From Elysia crispata (lineage: Eukaryota > Mollusca > Gastropoda > Plakobranchidae): DNA of 64,000 nucleotides. Below, one piece after another: positions 53,228 through 64,000 of this stretch (the stretch's first letter is position 1; the number at the start of each line of letters is the position of its first letter). Location: the NCBI GenBank assembly GCA_033675545.1, contig JAWDGP010003869.1, positions 17,501-81,500 on the forward strand, written 5' to 3'. The translations under genes and the position numbers were made by a program. Under the pieces are notes generated by a model. The model saw nothing but the letters and a program-made list of their open reading frames with translations, was not told the origin of the DNA and searched no databases.

Positions 53228-53228
<1 letters not shown>

Positions 53229-53304
<76 letters not shown>

Positions 53305-53330
53305 TGTGTGTGTGTGTGTGTGTGTGTGTG
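53229..53330. repeat. (GA)n-(TG)n compound microsatellite
   Basis: GA for about 75 bases, then TG for about 25, in the intergenic region upstream of NDUFS1. Confidence 0.97.
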
Positions 53331-53603
53331 GAAAAAAGCTGAACAGGAACAGGCATGGTATTTTACCTTTCTTTCATGAGCAATTTTCTTGTGTTTTTTT
53401 TTTTTGTTTTTTTTTGTTGTTTTTTTGTTTGTTTGTTTTTTGTGGGGGGTATCTTGAAATTGAAAACTAAACATGAGAATTAAAAAAAAGAAAAACTGCA
53501 TTTCATTATCTTTCCTCTCTTTCTCCACACGTCACTTCCTGTCATCCCTCCTTCATCCTTTCCTCTCTGTCCCCATATCCTTCACTTTCTTTCCCGCTAG
53601 AGT

Positions 53604-53606
<3 letters not shown>

Positions 53607-53672
<66 letters not shown>

Positions 53673-53745
53673 TCTCTTTCTCTCTCTATCACTCTCTCTC
53701 TCTTTCTATCTCTCTCTATCACTCTCTCTCTCTTTCTCTCTCGCT
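53607..53745. repeat. (CT)n/(CA)n compound microsatellite
   Basis: CT run, short CA stretch, then degenerate CT with TATC interruptions. Confidence 0.97.
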
Positions 53746-54059
53746 CTCTCCCCTTCTCTCTCCTTCTCGCCATCTCTCCCGTCTGTTGCCCGTTCTCCTC
53801 TTCTCTCTCCCTCTCTCATTCCTTTTCTTTGTCTAAGGCATAAAATTATTGTACTCCTGAGTCTTAACAGACATGAGTGGCATGGGATGGTACAAAAATA
53901 TGTAGGGAAAGTCTGAGACCAATGATTCAGTAAAGCCAAACATAAAAAGTTGTCAGCTAGTGTGTTGGAAACCCAGAAGAAATGTCTATTTTTTTTTCTC
54001 TCCCAAGCTCCGATCCTTTAATGTGAGTCATCACTGTATGATGTACCATCCACAGAAAC

Positions 54060-55342
54060 CAGGGGCAACAGAGCATTGAGCGATCAGTCTTATGGGTAAT
54101 ATCACCAAAATAATTTAAAAAATCATCACGAGGCGAGTCAGAAACAAAATCAAACCAGAAATAGCTGAGGAACAGCGTGGCTTTGTGGGGGGGGGGGGGG
54201 GGGGAGGTACAACAAATGCAATCTACACCCTTTAAACTATAATTAAACGAATGAGGTATATCTGCGGTTCATTTACTACACAAAAGCCACAGAGCACGAC
54301 ATGATGATACAATCACACAACAAACACATAATGAAAATAAATGGAAAACATCTATGAGTGATCAAAAACATATGTACTGGGAACAGACAGCAGCAAATCG
54401 ACTTGATGGGGAAATTTAAAAAAATAACTGTGGGATAGGACAGGGGCAAGTAATTTCCCAGACTGAAATTATGCGAAACCTAGAAGGACGCCTAGGAATT
54501 AAAGTCGAAGGGCACAACGTGAACATTTTGAGATATGCTGATGAGACTGTATTAATTGGGGGGGAAAAAAACGAAGACTGGCAAAAATTATTAGAAATTG
54601 TTGAAGAAGAATGCAGAAAGAAAGGGCTGAAATCTAGTAGGAAAAAGAGAGAAGTAATGGTCTTCAGTCGAAATAATGGGGCCGTGTCCTCAATCAACAT
54701 CCTCAGTTTTGTCAAAAGGAATAAACTTACGCAAAGGGATCAATTTAAATATTTTTGGTACTTTAATATCAACATCACTAAAACTGCATCAAGAATAGCG
54801 TAAGCCCCCCTAAAAGAAAGAAAGAAAGGATCCATAAAGAAAAGAGTTTTGAGAGAATAAAATCAATACCAACGAATAAACCCATCTCTATTCACACAAG
54901 AGGGGCTGCAGAGGTCTATGTTGAACCCATGCCAGAGTATGGATGCGAGGCCTAAACAATTTCAAAACAGTTCCAAAAGAAACTGCATCTAACAGAAATG
55001 TGGTTCCTTAAGAGAATGCTTCGAAGATCACGGACTGCAAAGAAATCAAACGAAACAGTATTACGAGAAGCTGACAAAACAAGATCACTCAAAAGAATAA
55101 TTATATTATATAAACGCCAAGCAACCTTTTTTTGGACGTGTAATGACAAGAAAGGAACCACATCTTGTGATAATTGGAATGATCGAAGGGGAACGCAGCA
55201 GGGGAAAACAGCGTCAAAAGATGTAGGATGGACTAACAAAGTGGCTAAAAGTAGGACGAGTGACAGATGCACTGAAAACAACGAGAGATAGAGATGCATG
55301 GAAATTCATGATCGCTTACGCTAAAGAGCAGGGCATCTGATT
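54060..55342 (+). pseudogene. Degenerate LINE reverse transcriptase, 3' part
   Basis: Reading the three + frames in turn gives recognisable pieces of a non-LTR reverse transcriptase: KPEIAEEQRGFV near 54,150, then ILRYADETVLIGG (the YADD box changed to YADE) near 54,530, EEECRKKGLKSS, RRSRTAKKSNETVLREAD near 55,030, RQATFF, and TRDRDAWKF-AYAKEQG just before the stop near 55,340. The order and spacing match the end of a LINE ORF2. Frameshifts, stops, a G(18) run at 54,187 and missing RT blocks show it is dead. The same family is present at 20.2 kb. Confidence 0.85.
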
Positions 55343-57194
55343 GATTGATAGATCATCCATACTGAACCTGTAAAAAGCTGTAGTTGGTGAACTGAATACA
55401 TGCGTTTATAACCGTATATTTGTATTATAAAAAGGCGTGTGTGTGAAACATGGAGATAGAATATATAGCAAGAACCTACCCTTTCGTCTCTTTACACATA
55501 CATTATTATGATTTCAAGTTAAAGACGTGAGATTCCATCTTGTGCCTCCTTTTCTAATGAGGGCAACTGATGTAATGACTTAATAAATTAATATGTAGGC
55601 CTACCTGAATTTTTATCATGCAGATATAAATCTTTTTTGTTAATATTTTGGTCTATTCCTTTCACATTACCCTGTGTAAAGTTTATGTGCTGTAATGTTG
55701 ATGCACACATATATTTCAGAGACTGATGTATTCTTTTAACTGAATAAAAGTGAGATATTCGAGTGTGTTAATTTTTTGTGTATTCAATTGCATAGAAAGT
55801 GTGAACCTCCTCATCTTTTGGAGTGCACGGAACGTGCTTAGCTACTGATAAGTCCTAATTCCAGAGGTCATCTTCATATTGTATTATTTGGAAAATTTAA
55901 GTAAGTATAATTGATTGAAGAATAATCATAACTTTTTGCGGGATTCAATATATCACTTTAATACAAGAGGATTGAGAGAATTAGAGAGGAGTATAACTAC
56001 CAGCAACAATGAATCATCTTCTATGGTTGAGCATCTGCAAGCTACAGATACATAGTCAACCCTTCACCTACATGTATATTGTATTTGTAGAGATTTACAA
56101 TATAAGCTCCAGCTTCGACTATCATTGAGAATTATTCATTTACTTTCACCAAAGATGACCTTCGAAACGTTTGCGTTCCTTTTCACTATGGTACAACTAA
56201 CAGTTGTAAAGGGCAATTTAAGTCTGTGCTACCATCTTACGCCAAGGGTGGAAACAGTGCAGGAAAATCAGCACATTTTCGTAATATATTATTTGGTGGG
56301 CTTCTATTAGTCATATTGACATGCTGCATAAAATAAGAAAATATCACAAAACAGTAACATGCAACAATTTCACCTTTATGGCTTTTTTTTTAATGGGAGG
56401 TAATTTTTAACTTTTATCTTTGGCCTTGATTTTATCCCTTGCTTTCTTACATCTTTATAAGCTTCTCTCGCCTTTTTTTCCAAATTTTGCGTCTGTCCTG
56501 AGGCTTTGTTAATATGTCGTGCGAGAAATAATGCTACCTTAAAATTCTTTTCTGTCTAAATTATATGTATGCATGTATCGATACATGTCCCCGTCTTTTT
56601 TTTCTCCATTCTTTCCTTCTCTCTCTCCTCTTGCGAATGGATGTAATATTTCTGACTGATGGTCTCTGTAACTTCCTAAATTTCTTAGACTTCCCTGTTT
56701 TATATAAACCTAATACTCATCCTAAAGCTGAAAAGACTATTATGTCAATAACTAGATTGGGTCTATAAGATGCACATAAAATATTTTTATCTTTCCTACA
56801 TTTAGGTTTTTTCGTAGTTAAAATTCAATGAAGACAAACTCCAATGATATATATTTTTATACCACTTTTTTACTCTATTGCTTTCACACAAAATGAAAAC
56901 AAAAACCACAATAAATTTGATTTGTAGTGCTTTTTAAAAAAATGTTTATTTGATTGATAAATTAATCCCAAAGTCTTTTTCATTGCAATAAGCATATACA
57001 CGTTTTTTGTGTGTAAAATATGACTAAAAAAAAGCTAAGCATGTAAAAAAATATAGTATAATATCTCCTCTTTATATGAAAAAATGTTAAAGGATGGATA
57101 AAACTAATATATATTTATGCAGATTTCCAACAAAAAAAGCCTGCATTAATAATAATAACAATGTAATAAAAATAAAAAAAAAAAACAAACCCAG

Positions 57195-57234
<40 letters not shown>

Positions 57235-57841
57235 CGACTGTTATTATGATGCTAAGTTTAGAACAAAAAGATAGTCTACCTGGGTGAAAATGGAAAACAA
57301 TTTAGCTCGTTGATCAATGTATTTACAGTTTTTAAAGTAGAAACCTATTAAATTATATTAAGTATTTTAGAATAATAAGAAATGTAATAATACAAATTTA
57401 CAACCAAACCCATGAAGTCTACACAACTATCTTGGATAAATTAAAACCATCGTTGCATCTATTGCATTTTAGAATATTTGTGAAATCTACAACAATTCCG
57501 ATTAAATTTACCATATTTTTTAGTTTGATTGGAGCTAAAAACAATGTATGAAAATAAACATACAAATCTAAGAGCTAAAAACAATGTACGCCATTAATGA
57601 AATGTGCAAATCTTGAAGCTTTTTGCAATACATACATTTTTGTTGTTAGAGGTTCCTTTTTTGGTGAAAGAAAGTTTTTCAAAAAATATTACACATGTAG
57701 CTTTTTTCTGTTTATTTAGTGAAAATGGATGGAAAGCTTCTGAAGGTATTCACTTGCAGTATAGTAGCTTTAATGATCTATGCACACTGGGATTCTCAAG
57801 CAATTTTGTACATGAGCAGGATCAATTTCATGAATTAATTA
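55343..57841. other. Intergenic sequence, no gene recognised
   Basis: AT-rich, with scattered short frames, an (AT)n tract, and no splice-consistent exon chain. Confidence 0.55.
57197..57233. repeat. (AT)n microsatellite
   Basis: About 18 AT units in intergenic sequence. Confidence 0.95.
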
Positions 57842-58310
57842 CAGTCAAGTCCAAATAATTCAAATCTGGATACTTCAAATTCTTGGATATTTTGAAGTAG
57901 ATTAATTTTACAGAATATTTCTCTCTTTAAGCGTTATTAAAAATATTGGTTAGTTCGAAGTTGGAAAGAAGGGTCCAGTTAATGCGAAGCTACCTTGGCG
58001 GGTTTTTTCGATTCAGTTTTCTTGGCTTGCAAAAGAAAGAAAACAGTACTATGCTTGTGCGACAAATGATTCTGGTATGTGTATATTCTCCCCCCTTTTT
58101 TACACCCTAGGATCTTCACCAAGACTAGGAAAGGGACAGGGGTTAGGCCCAGGGACCAGGTGTGAATCTCTACACACCCAAGTACAATGTTACTGACGTC
58201 ACCCACTTTTTTATTTTAACTCTTCCTCTATGTATCCTGATAATTCAAATTTTGGATAATTTGAAGTCCCTTTTTTATCCCAATGACTTAGAAATAATCT
58301 GACTCGACTG
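57842..58310. mobile_element. pogo/Tigger-like MITE between genes
   Basis: The ends are CAGTCAAGTCCAAATAATTC on the left and, read inward, CAGTCGAGTCAGATTATTTC on the right, flanked on both sides by TA. CAGTC-RAG termini with TA duplication are typical of pogo/Tigger (Tc1-mariner group) elements. Inside each end are further matching blocks of the type ATTCAAAT-TGGATA-TTGAAG. The 469-bp interior encodes no transposase. Confidence 0.75.
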
Positions 58311-60459
58311 TATAGATTTTAAAGTAAACTGTAGAAAAGAAAAAAATAAGCTTTAACCATCAAAGAGCTGTGATAAATAGTGATGTCTGAGGGCATTGAA
58401 GTAAGATATTATGAATTTCAGGCGCTGGCCTCTTCGCATGGTTTACTCCAGTAAAAGAACTCCCATTAATTAGACAAGCCATAGTTTTGAAAAGTAAATA
58501 TATTAATAGATATTATGAAGGGATGAAGATACTATTTTAGGATTACAATCTAGAACTTTTGTAGTATTGCAAAGCACTAATGGTCAATCAAGCCACTACA
58601 GATATATTTTTTGTTATAAAATGCATTGAAAGTTAGAAAAGTCATAATGTTTCACAACTTTGTTTCAAAACATAAACTCAATATTTAAATCAATCCTTAC
58701 AATTTTGCATATAAATGGCAAACTTAATTCTTTTCCATTTAAATTCAAAATTGTAGTACTAAATTAATGTAAAAGTCTTGTGAATAATGAATTTGTATGA
58801 TAATAATTGATATATTGACAAAAATATCTTTGATGTTTAAAAAATTATTTCCTTTCAGCTGCTCTCATGATAAAAGTTTTATTTTTTGCATCTTCTCTTT
58901 CACCTACGAAAATACATTTTGCAATTTTTTATACAATTTATTTGACCATTTGTTTTGATTATAATTTTCAAAAAATATACTTAGATTTATTCTTCATAAA
59001 GTATCCTAACAAACAGGACAAAAAAGCGGTGTGAAAAAGATCTTCTATTAATTAAAAAGTTTAAAAGTTTTCTTGAATAGATTAAATAAGAATTGACTTT
59101 GTTATCCTTCTTTGTAATTGTTGAAAAATATGAAACCCTTTGATAAAAATATACTTTGATTTATTCTTCCTAAAATATTCTAACAATGAGAATAAAAAGT
59201 AGTGAGAAAAAGATATTTTATAAAAAAAATAGTTTAACAGTTTTCTTGACTAGATTTAAAAAGAATTGACTTTGATATTCTTCTTTGTAATTGTTGCAAA
59301 ATATGGAAGCCTTTGGTAAAAATATATTTTGATTTATTCTTCATAAATATCCAAATGCATTTTATAAAAAGCAATAAGGAGTGAAAAAGACTAACTTTGG
59401 TTAAAAACTCATAAGAGCCAATGCATTAGTGTTTAAGCTTTAAACTAGATAAGATTGAGATTAGACCAAATTAATAGATATAAATCTAAAAAAAGTAAAA
59501 GAGATCTGTGACGATTTTGGAATGCAAAGCTTTCACTATTTTTCTGACGAAACTAACCTCCTTAAGACTTCGGGGAGGGGGGGGGGGGGTTTGCAGAAGT
59601 GAACTTTGCCCGCAAATTTTAGAACATCCCTCTCAATATGCTTAAGCTGGAATTAGATTTAAAAGATGACCATGAGTATGGCAAATGTCATATCAAATTA
59701 AAGGTCATAGAAAAAGTTTCAACACAATGCAAAAATTTTGTGATAAAAATTGAATAGAAATATATTGAACTAAAAAGGACAGAAATAATTTTGTACCGCA
59801 AAAAGGATTAAACTTTTTAAACCAGAGGGAGTTAAAAAACACAAGATGAACAATTACAGCTAAGCTGTTCTTTTAATAACAATTCAATATAATTCCGCTA
59901 TGTTTCATTAAAACTGATGAAAATTGTCTTTGCAAGGCACTTTTATATGTATCTTATCAGGGAGCAAAAAAGGAAAGAAAAAGGAGTGCTGATTACCACA
60001 CAACAGCTCTTTTTCACACCATACATCATAAGATGAGCTTTAACATTGATTTCCCCTTCCGAAACATTATCAAGAGTCTTCTTACATTAGGCTATAAGAA
60101 GAGTATAATTTCACAATTAAGTTTCATAGGATTTATAGAAAGCCACTCCATATTACTGGCTCCTGGTAGCAAAGTAAGAGACTTTCATCTAGTAAAAAAA
60201 AGTATACATTTTAACATTTGTTTAGAACCACGGATCAGGATGGCCCACTTCACAATCATGAGCATTTGATCTCTAGATAAATTTTATGATCATATCTCCA
60301 AGTTAAGATAAGAAATATAGAAACTTGCTAATAAACATTGCCCCATTCTCTCCCCTTAAACAAAATTATTTTATATCAAAAAGATTTTTTTTAAAAATTT
60401 GCATTGAAGCTATGGAGGCATACAAAGTTTAAAAAAGCCAAATAAAAATCTGGCATCCC
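58311..60459. other. Intergenic sequence / 3' flank of the epoxide-hydrolase-like gene
   Basis: AT-rich, containing the 174-bp repeat and a G(13) run at 59,577. The 3' UTR of the minus-strand hydrolase must begin here, but its poly(A) site cannot be picked among many AT-rich hexamers. Confidence 0.5.
58975..59392. repeat. Diverged 174-bp tandem repeat, about 2.4 units
   Basis: Units begin ATATAYTTTGATTTATTCTT at 58975, 59149 and 59322 and share GAATTGACTTTG, CTTCTTTGTAATTGTTG and GAAAAAGA. The copies differ at many positions, so the array is old. Confidence 0.85.
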
Positions 60460-63104
60460 TTACTCATTTAACCATTCTCTCATTATCTTATTCACTGCTT
60501 TGGGATCATTGTTTTGCACAAAGTGGTTTGCATTCTGAATGCGCCTCACAGCAATCTTTGGATTTTCTTTCTCTACAGCGTCTGGAATGGCTGTGCTCAG
60601 GGCTACGTCAGCACAGCCCCAAATTAGCAAGACAGGCATTGCGTAGTTCAGGTCATACGAGACTGCACCACCAACCCTTTGCAGGCCTGATCGGTAGTAG
60701 TTGAGCGGTGGAGTCAAAGCACCTGGAAGAAAAAAAAACAAATTTGTAATAGCTTTATCAGTCTTACAAAACTCAAGCATCACTTTCAAGAAATTCCCAA
60801 ATTAAACTATAAAAAAGATTGTGCATGTATTAATTTTTTAAAAGCAGATTAAATATATTTCTCACCAATTTTTAAAGTTAGATCGTCTTAGCTATTTTAA
60901 AAGAGAAAAAAAAGGAAAGAGATAGATTCATAAACTTTAAATAAAACACAAAGCTACATGTAAGAGAGAAAATATATCAATATCTTTGCACTAATTGCCA
61001 TCATTTGTTGCACCTCAATCAAAAAATTCATGTTGCGTCGAAGTTATCTATGATTACAACAAAAAAGTCATGTTATGTCAAAGTTGTCTATCATCACAAC
61101 TTGTTCTAAGACATGGATATACTGTTTATAGAAGTTGGAAGACAAAGGAGAAAATTAGACACAGTCTAATGTTTTACCTTGATAAAGACAGTGTGAAAAA
61201 TGCAATAAAAATTAGCTATGTCAATTCAAAGCTGTCAAGAATCTATCACTTTTATGTGACTAATGTTAGGCCAGAGAATTCACAGTATATGATAAGTTTT
61301 TTATCCTGCTTCTGCATTAGGAGGATCTTGACAATAAACATTTTGCAAACAATTTCAAAACAAAAAGAATTTTCGAGAGATGGTTTTCAATAATAAGACC
61401 TTACTATAGTGCTCTTTAATATAAGTGTGCTTGATTAAAAAGTTCTTACTTTGTTGAGCCAATAGGGACAAAAACTAATAAAAAAATTATTGTATAAGAG
61501 ATAATTAAACAGTTTAAAATGGGACATAATGCAGCAACTTTCAAGAAATTCATATTTTTATACTTTCTAGTAGACGGATACAGCTGCGATAACCCTTCCA
61601 TGATTCTTCAGAAGAAATTTGCCTGCAGACAGTTATTGCATTCTCATTACCTCAATACCTTCATTATGTTAAACAAACTAGTGAAATTTATTTCTTGCCT
61701 GAAAAAAAAATATGAAAAAACACAATTATTGAGAAAACAGTGTATTTATGTATTTACTCAAACCATTTAAAGATATTTCTAAAAGCTTATCATAAAGTTT
61801 TGTAGGTGCTAAGAGGTGACTGCCTTGTTCAAATTCATGGCTGTCCTGTTTTTACCAACATGATATTGAGAATTTAAAAGAATCTAAAAACTGACAGGGA
61901 TTTTACAAAAATAGCTTACTGTTCTTACTCATCTGAAAAGTGAAATGCAGAATTGGGCTGATCTGATTTCACGGAATCCACTCTCATAGCACACATCAAT
62001 TATTGGTGAAAAAAAAAAATCCTAAAACCAATGCATCTAACATAGTAATTTTTCATTTCAGCATGACTTAATCACAACCTGGCTGGGAGAATACATGCTT
62101 GTAAGCATTCACTTCTTCTTGATTCATGCCTGTCGTTTTGAATATCTCCTCAATTCTGTTGAAATTCTGAACTCTCAACATCAGCTCTGGCAGAAAAGGT
62201 AGCTGGAAAAAAAACATGTACCTGCAAAGTGAAGAAATAATAGAATTTTTTTAAAACATGCTGAAGATTACTAAAATTTCAAAATGTTGAATATGCACTA
62301 TTTGCAAAGAAAAAGGAAATAAATGATATGAGTAACAAATCAGGGTTATTTTGTACTATCAAATTATAGTTAAACTACCTTTTTTTTTTTTTTAAGTATG
62401 TGTGTTTGTGATTGATTTAATTAGAAAGCATGATCTTGCAAGTGCTTAAGACAATTTCCCCTTTCAGTAAACATGCAGTTGAAGATATTTAACTGAAAAA
62501 TGTTGGCAATTTAACCGCTATCAGATTTTCATGTCCTATTGAATTTGTTTTTTTTACTTCTAGCCATTCATTGAATATCAGGTACAAAGTGAATAATAAT
62601 CAATTTTAAACATTTGAAGAGATACACTTATATCAATGTACTTTTTAGAGCCGTGTCATTTGTCAATTTAAAGTGACATCAGGCAGCGATTAAATAGTAA
62701 CATTACCATTAGTCTCAGAGTCAGCCTTCACAAGCCTGATGACCCAACTGGATGTTCTGTAGGCAAATATTCTTCTCCTTTTTTTTTTTTTAATTTCTAG
62801 GATGCATACGGCTAAAAATAAAATTGAACTGTTTATTTATCATTTATTTTTTGCATTGCACATTTTTATCCAGTTGCCACACTAGGACCTGCCTCTGTGC
62901 TGCTTCTCCTGTGGTTGTAAGCTTTAAGTATTTACCATGACATTTTCCTCTGGTTTGCATCTCTTTTGATAAGTTTTTGAAATATAGTTCCTGGGGGTGC
63001 ATTCATAATGATGAGTTTGTCAACAAAATCTGGATACAATCTTCCAAACGCCCAAGCAATACCTCCTCCCCAGTCATGTGCAACCAAAATACATGATTTG
63101 TATC
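60460..63104 (-). CDS. Alpha/beta-hydrolase, epoxide hydrolase 3/4-like (3' part, three exons)
   Basis: The last three exons in transcript order are 63104-62936, 62221-62079 and 60722-60460, joined by GT-AG introns with phases that agree. They encode about 190 residues ending ...MREWLNE. The nucleophile elbow is [13 protein letters not shown], with Asp as nucleophile as in epoxide hydrolases. The cap region has YVFSQPG-like [18 protein letters not shown], where Tyr residues usually polarise the epoxide. The acid is Asp in [11 protein letters not shown] and the base is His in [12 protein letters not shown], so the Asp-Asp-His triad is complete. The family hydrolyses epoxides, often of fatty acids. 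The first exon seen begins in mid-codon just before [10 protein letters not shown]; the N-terminal half (HGFP oxyanion motif) must lie beyond the window edge. EPHX3 and EPHX4 cannot be separated from this fragment. Confidence 0.87.
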
Positions 63105-64000
63105 CTGAACAAAAATTAAAATAAAAAACAAAAAGGTGTTTCATACTGTCATTATCATTTGGTTCAAATGACATAAAAGTCAAACAGTTTGATTCTGCAG
63201 TGATAAAAAGATCTTATTAAAGACAATTGGTATTCCTGAAGCAGTGATTTTCATTAGAAATAAATTGTTGGATATTTACTTCAAGGTCTTGTGTTTGATT
63301 TCATTGAAAAATCACTCTTCCTCAAATAAAAAAGCACACAGTCCATACAATTAAGTTGGGAAATATAATTAAAATCAATATACTGTTTGAGCATTTGTCT
63401 TAAGGAAAGAAGGAAAAAATCTGGAAATATTTTGAGAATATTGAGGACAGTCAAGCTTTTATTCAAAGTTTCTTTTTTTTTTTTTAATGAAATTTAAAAT
63501 GTCATTTCATAAAGAGCATTTTTGCCCAAATTTTAACTTCCTTGTTAAAACGCTTAATTCATAAAAACATTTGGCACTATAACTGTCTTATAATATTAGT
63601 ATTGATTAAAAAAATTAATCTATCACAAGACTATTCCTGATTTAAAGGCCAGTTTTCAGTAAAAGGCCTAGCTTTTTGTTGATTTTATTTTTATCTTGTG
63701 CTGAAGGTGTATAGGTATAGAAAGCATGTAATACCAAAAAATGTGCTAAAAGAATGCGGATAATACAAAATATTGCTATAGCAGGGTGTCCAGCAAAATC
63801 TCAACCTATAATTTCCTACCTAGAATTTTGAAAGAAAATCCAAAGTCGGTTTCCGATTTGAAGCGAAACTATGACACAAAAACTCTGCTCGGGTAGTCCC
63901 TGCTGCACCTCCCTTGCCGAGTCAAGCCTGACTGGCTAGCCGATGGCCTGGCTATTAGACAAGGCTGTTGGCCAAGTTATTGAACGCTGTTTTTCTCCCT
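63105..64000. other. Intron of the epoxide-hydrolase-like gene
   Basis: No exon encoding the N-terminal half of the hydrolase can be found here on the minus strand. The last 150 bases are GC-richer (about 63,880-64,000) but show no recognisable coding or repeat family. Confidence 0.5.

Noticed and set aside
53473..53916. 147-codon open frame with Leu-Ser runs
   Set aside because: Translation of a CT microsatellite with random flanks.

Overview
The window is AT-rich eukaryotic DNA from an animal with many small exons, long introns and abundant microsatellites. The LINE family, the tRNA-type SINE, the mobile-element mix and the divergence of the proteins suggest a lophotrochozoan, most likely a gastropod mollusc. 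The species cannot be fixed from the sequence. No bacterial operon, CRISPR array or rRNA is present.

There are three protein-coding genes. (1) On the + strand, 13,639-26,152: a complete 13-exon concentrative nucleoside transporter (SLC28/CNT3-like), 655 residues with every exon phase compatible. (2) On the - strand, 30,301-51,620: a complete 18-exon NDUFS1 gene for the 75-kDa iron-sulfur subunit of mitochondrial complex I, 736 residues, with a probable ETS-type promoter near 52,740. It converges with the transporter gene. (3) On the - strand, 60,460-63,104: the last three exons of an alpha/beta-hydrolase of the epoxide-hydrolase 3/4 type, whose 5' end lies beyond the window. The genes are unrelated in function and are ordinary chromosomal neighbours.

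Mobile elements: a 4.8-kb DNA transposon (43,439-48,219) with 28-bp terminal inverted repeats sits in NDUFS1 intron 3; its DDE-like transposase is broken by two single-base frameshifts. An internally deleted Helitron (about 33,399-34,835) sits in NDUFS1 intron 15. A MITE with 32-bp TIRs (36,167-36,592) sits in intron 14. A pogo/Tigger-like MITE (57,842-58,310) lies between genes. Two degenerate copies of one LINE family lie at 20.2 and 54.1-55.3 kb, and a tRNA-derived SINE at about 13.2 kb.

Tandem repeats are numerous: a perfect 28-bp x 19 array at 6,889-7,420, an 11-bp GATC array at 21.15 kb, a 43-bp x 5 array at 39.7 kb, a diverged 174-bp array at 59 kb, and long CT/GA, TAG and TAA tracts. 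The most interesting pattern is that local tandem duplications include splice junctions. The end of transporter exon 11 and its donor site are repeated six times. A 33-bp duplication at the NDUFS1 exon 8 donor creates a second donor exactly 11 codons downstream without a stop. The start of transporter exon 6 resembles repeats in the intron before it. I see no previously undescribed multi-gene system. The first 12.5 kb and most of 55.3-60.4 kb contain no gene I can recognise.
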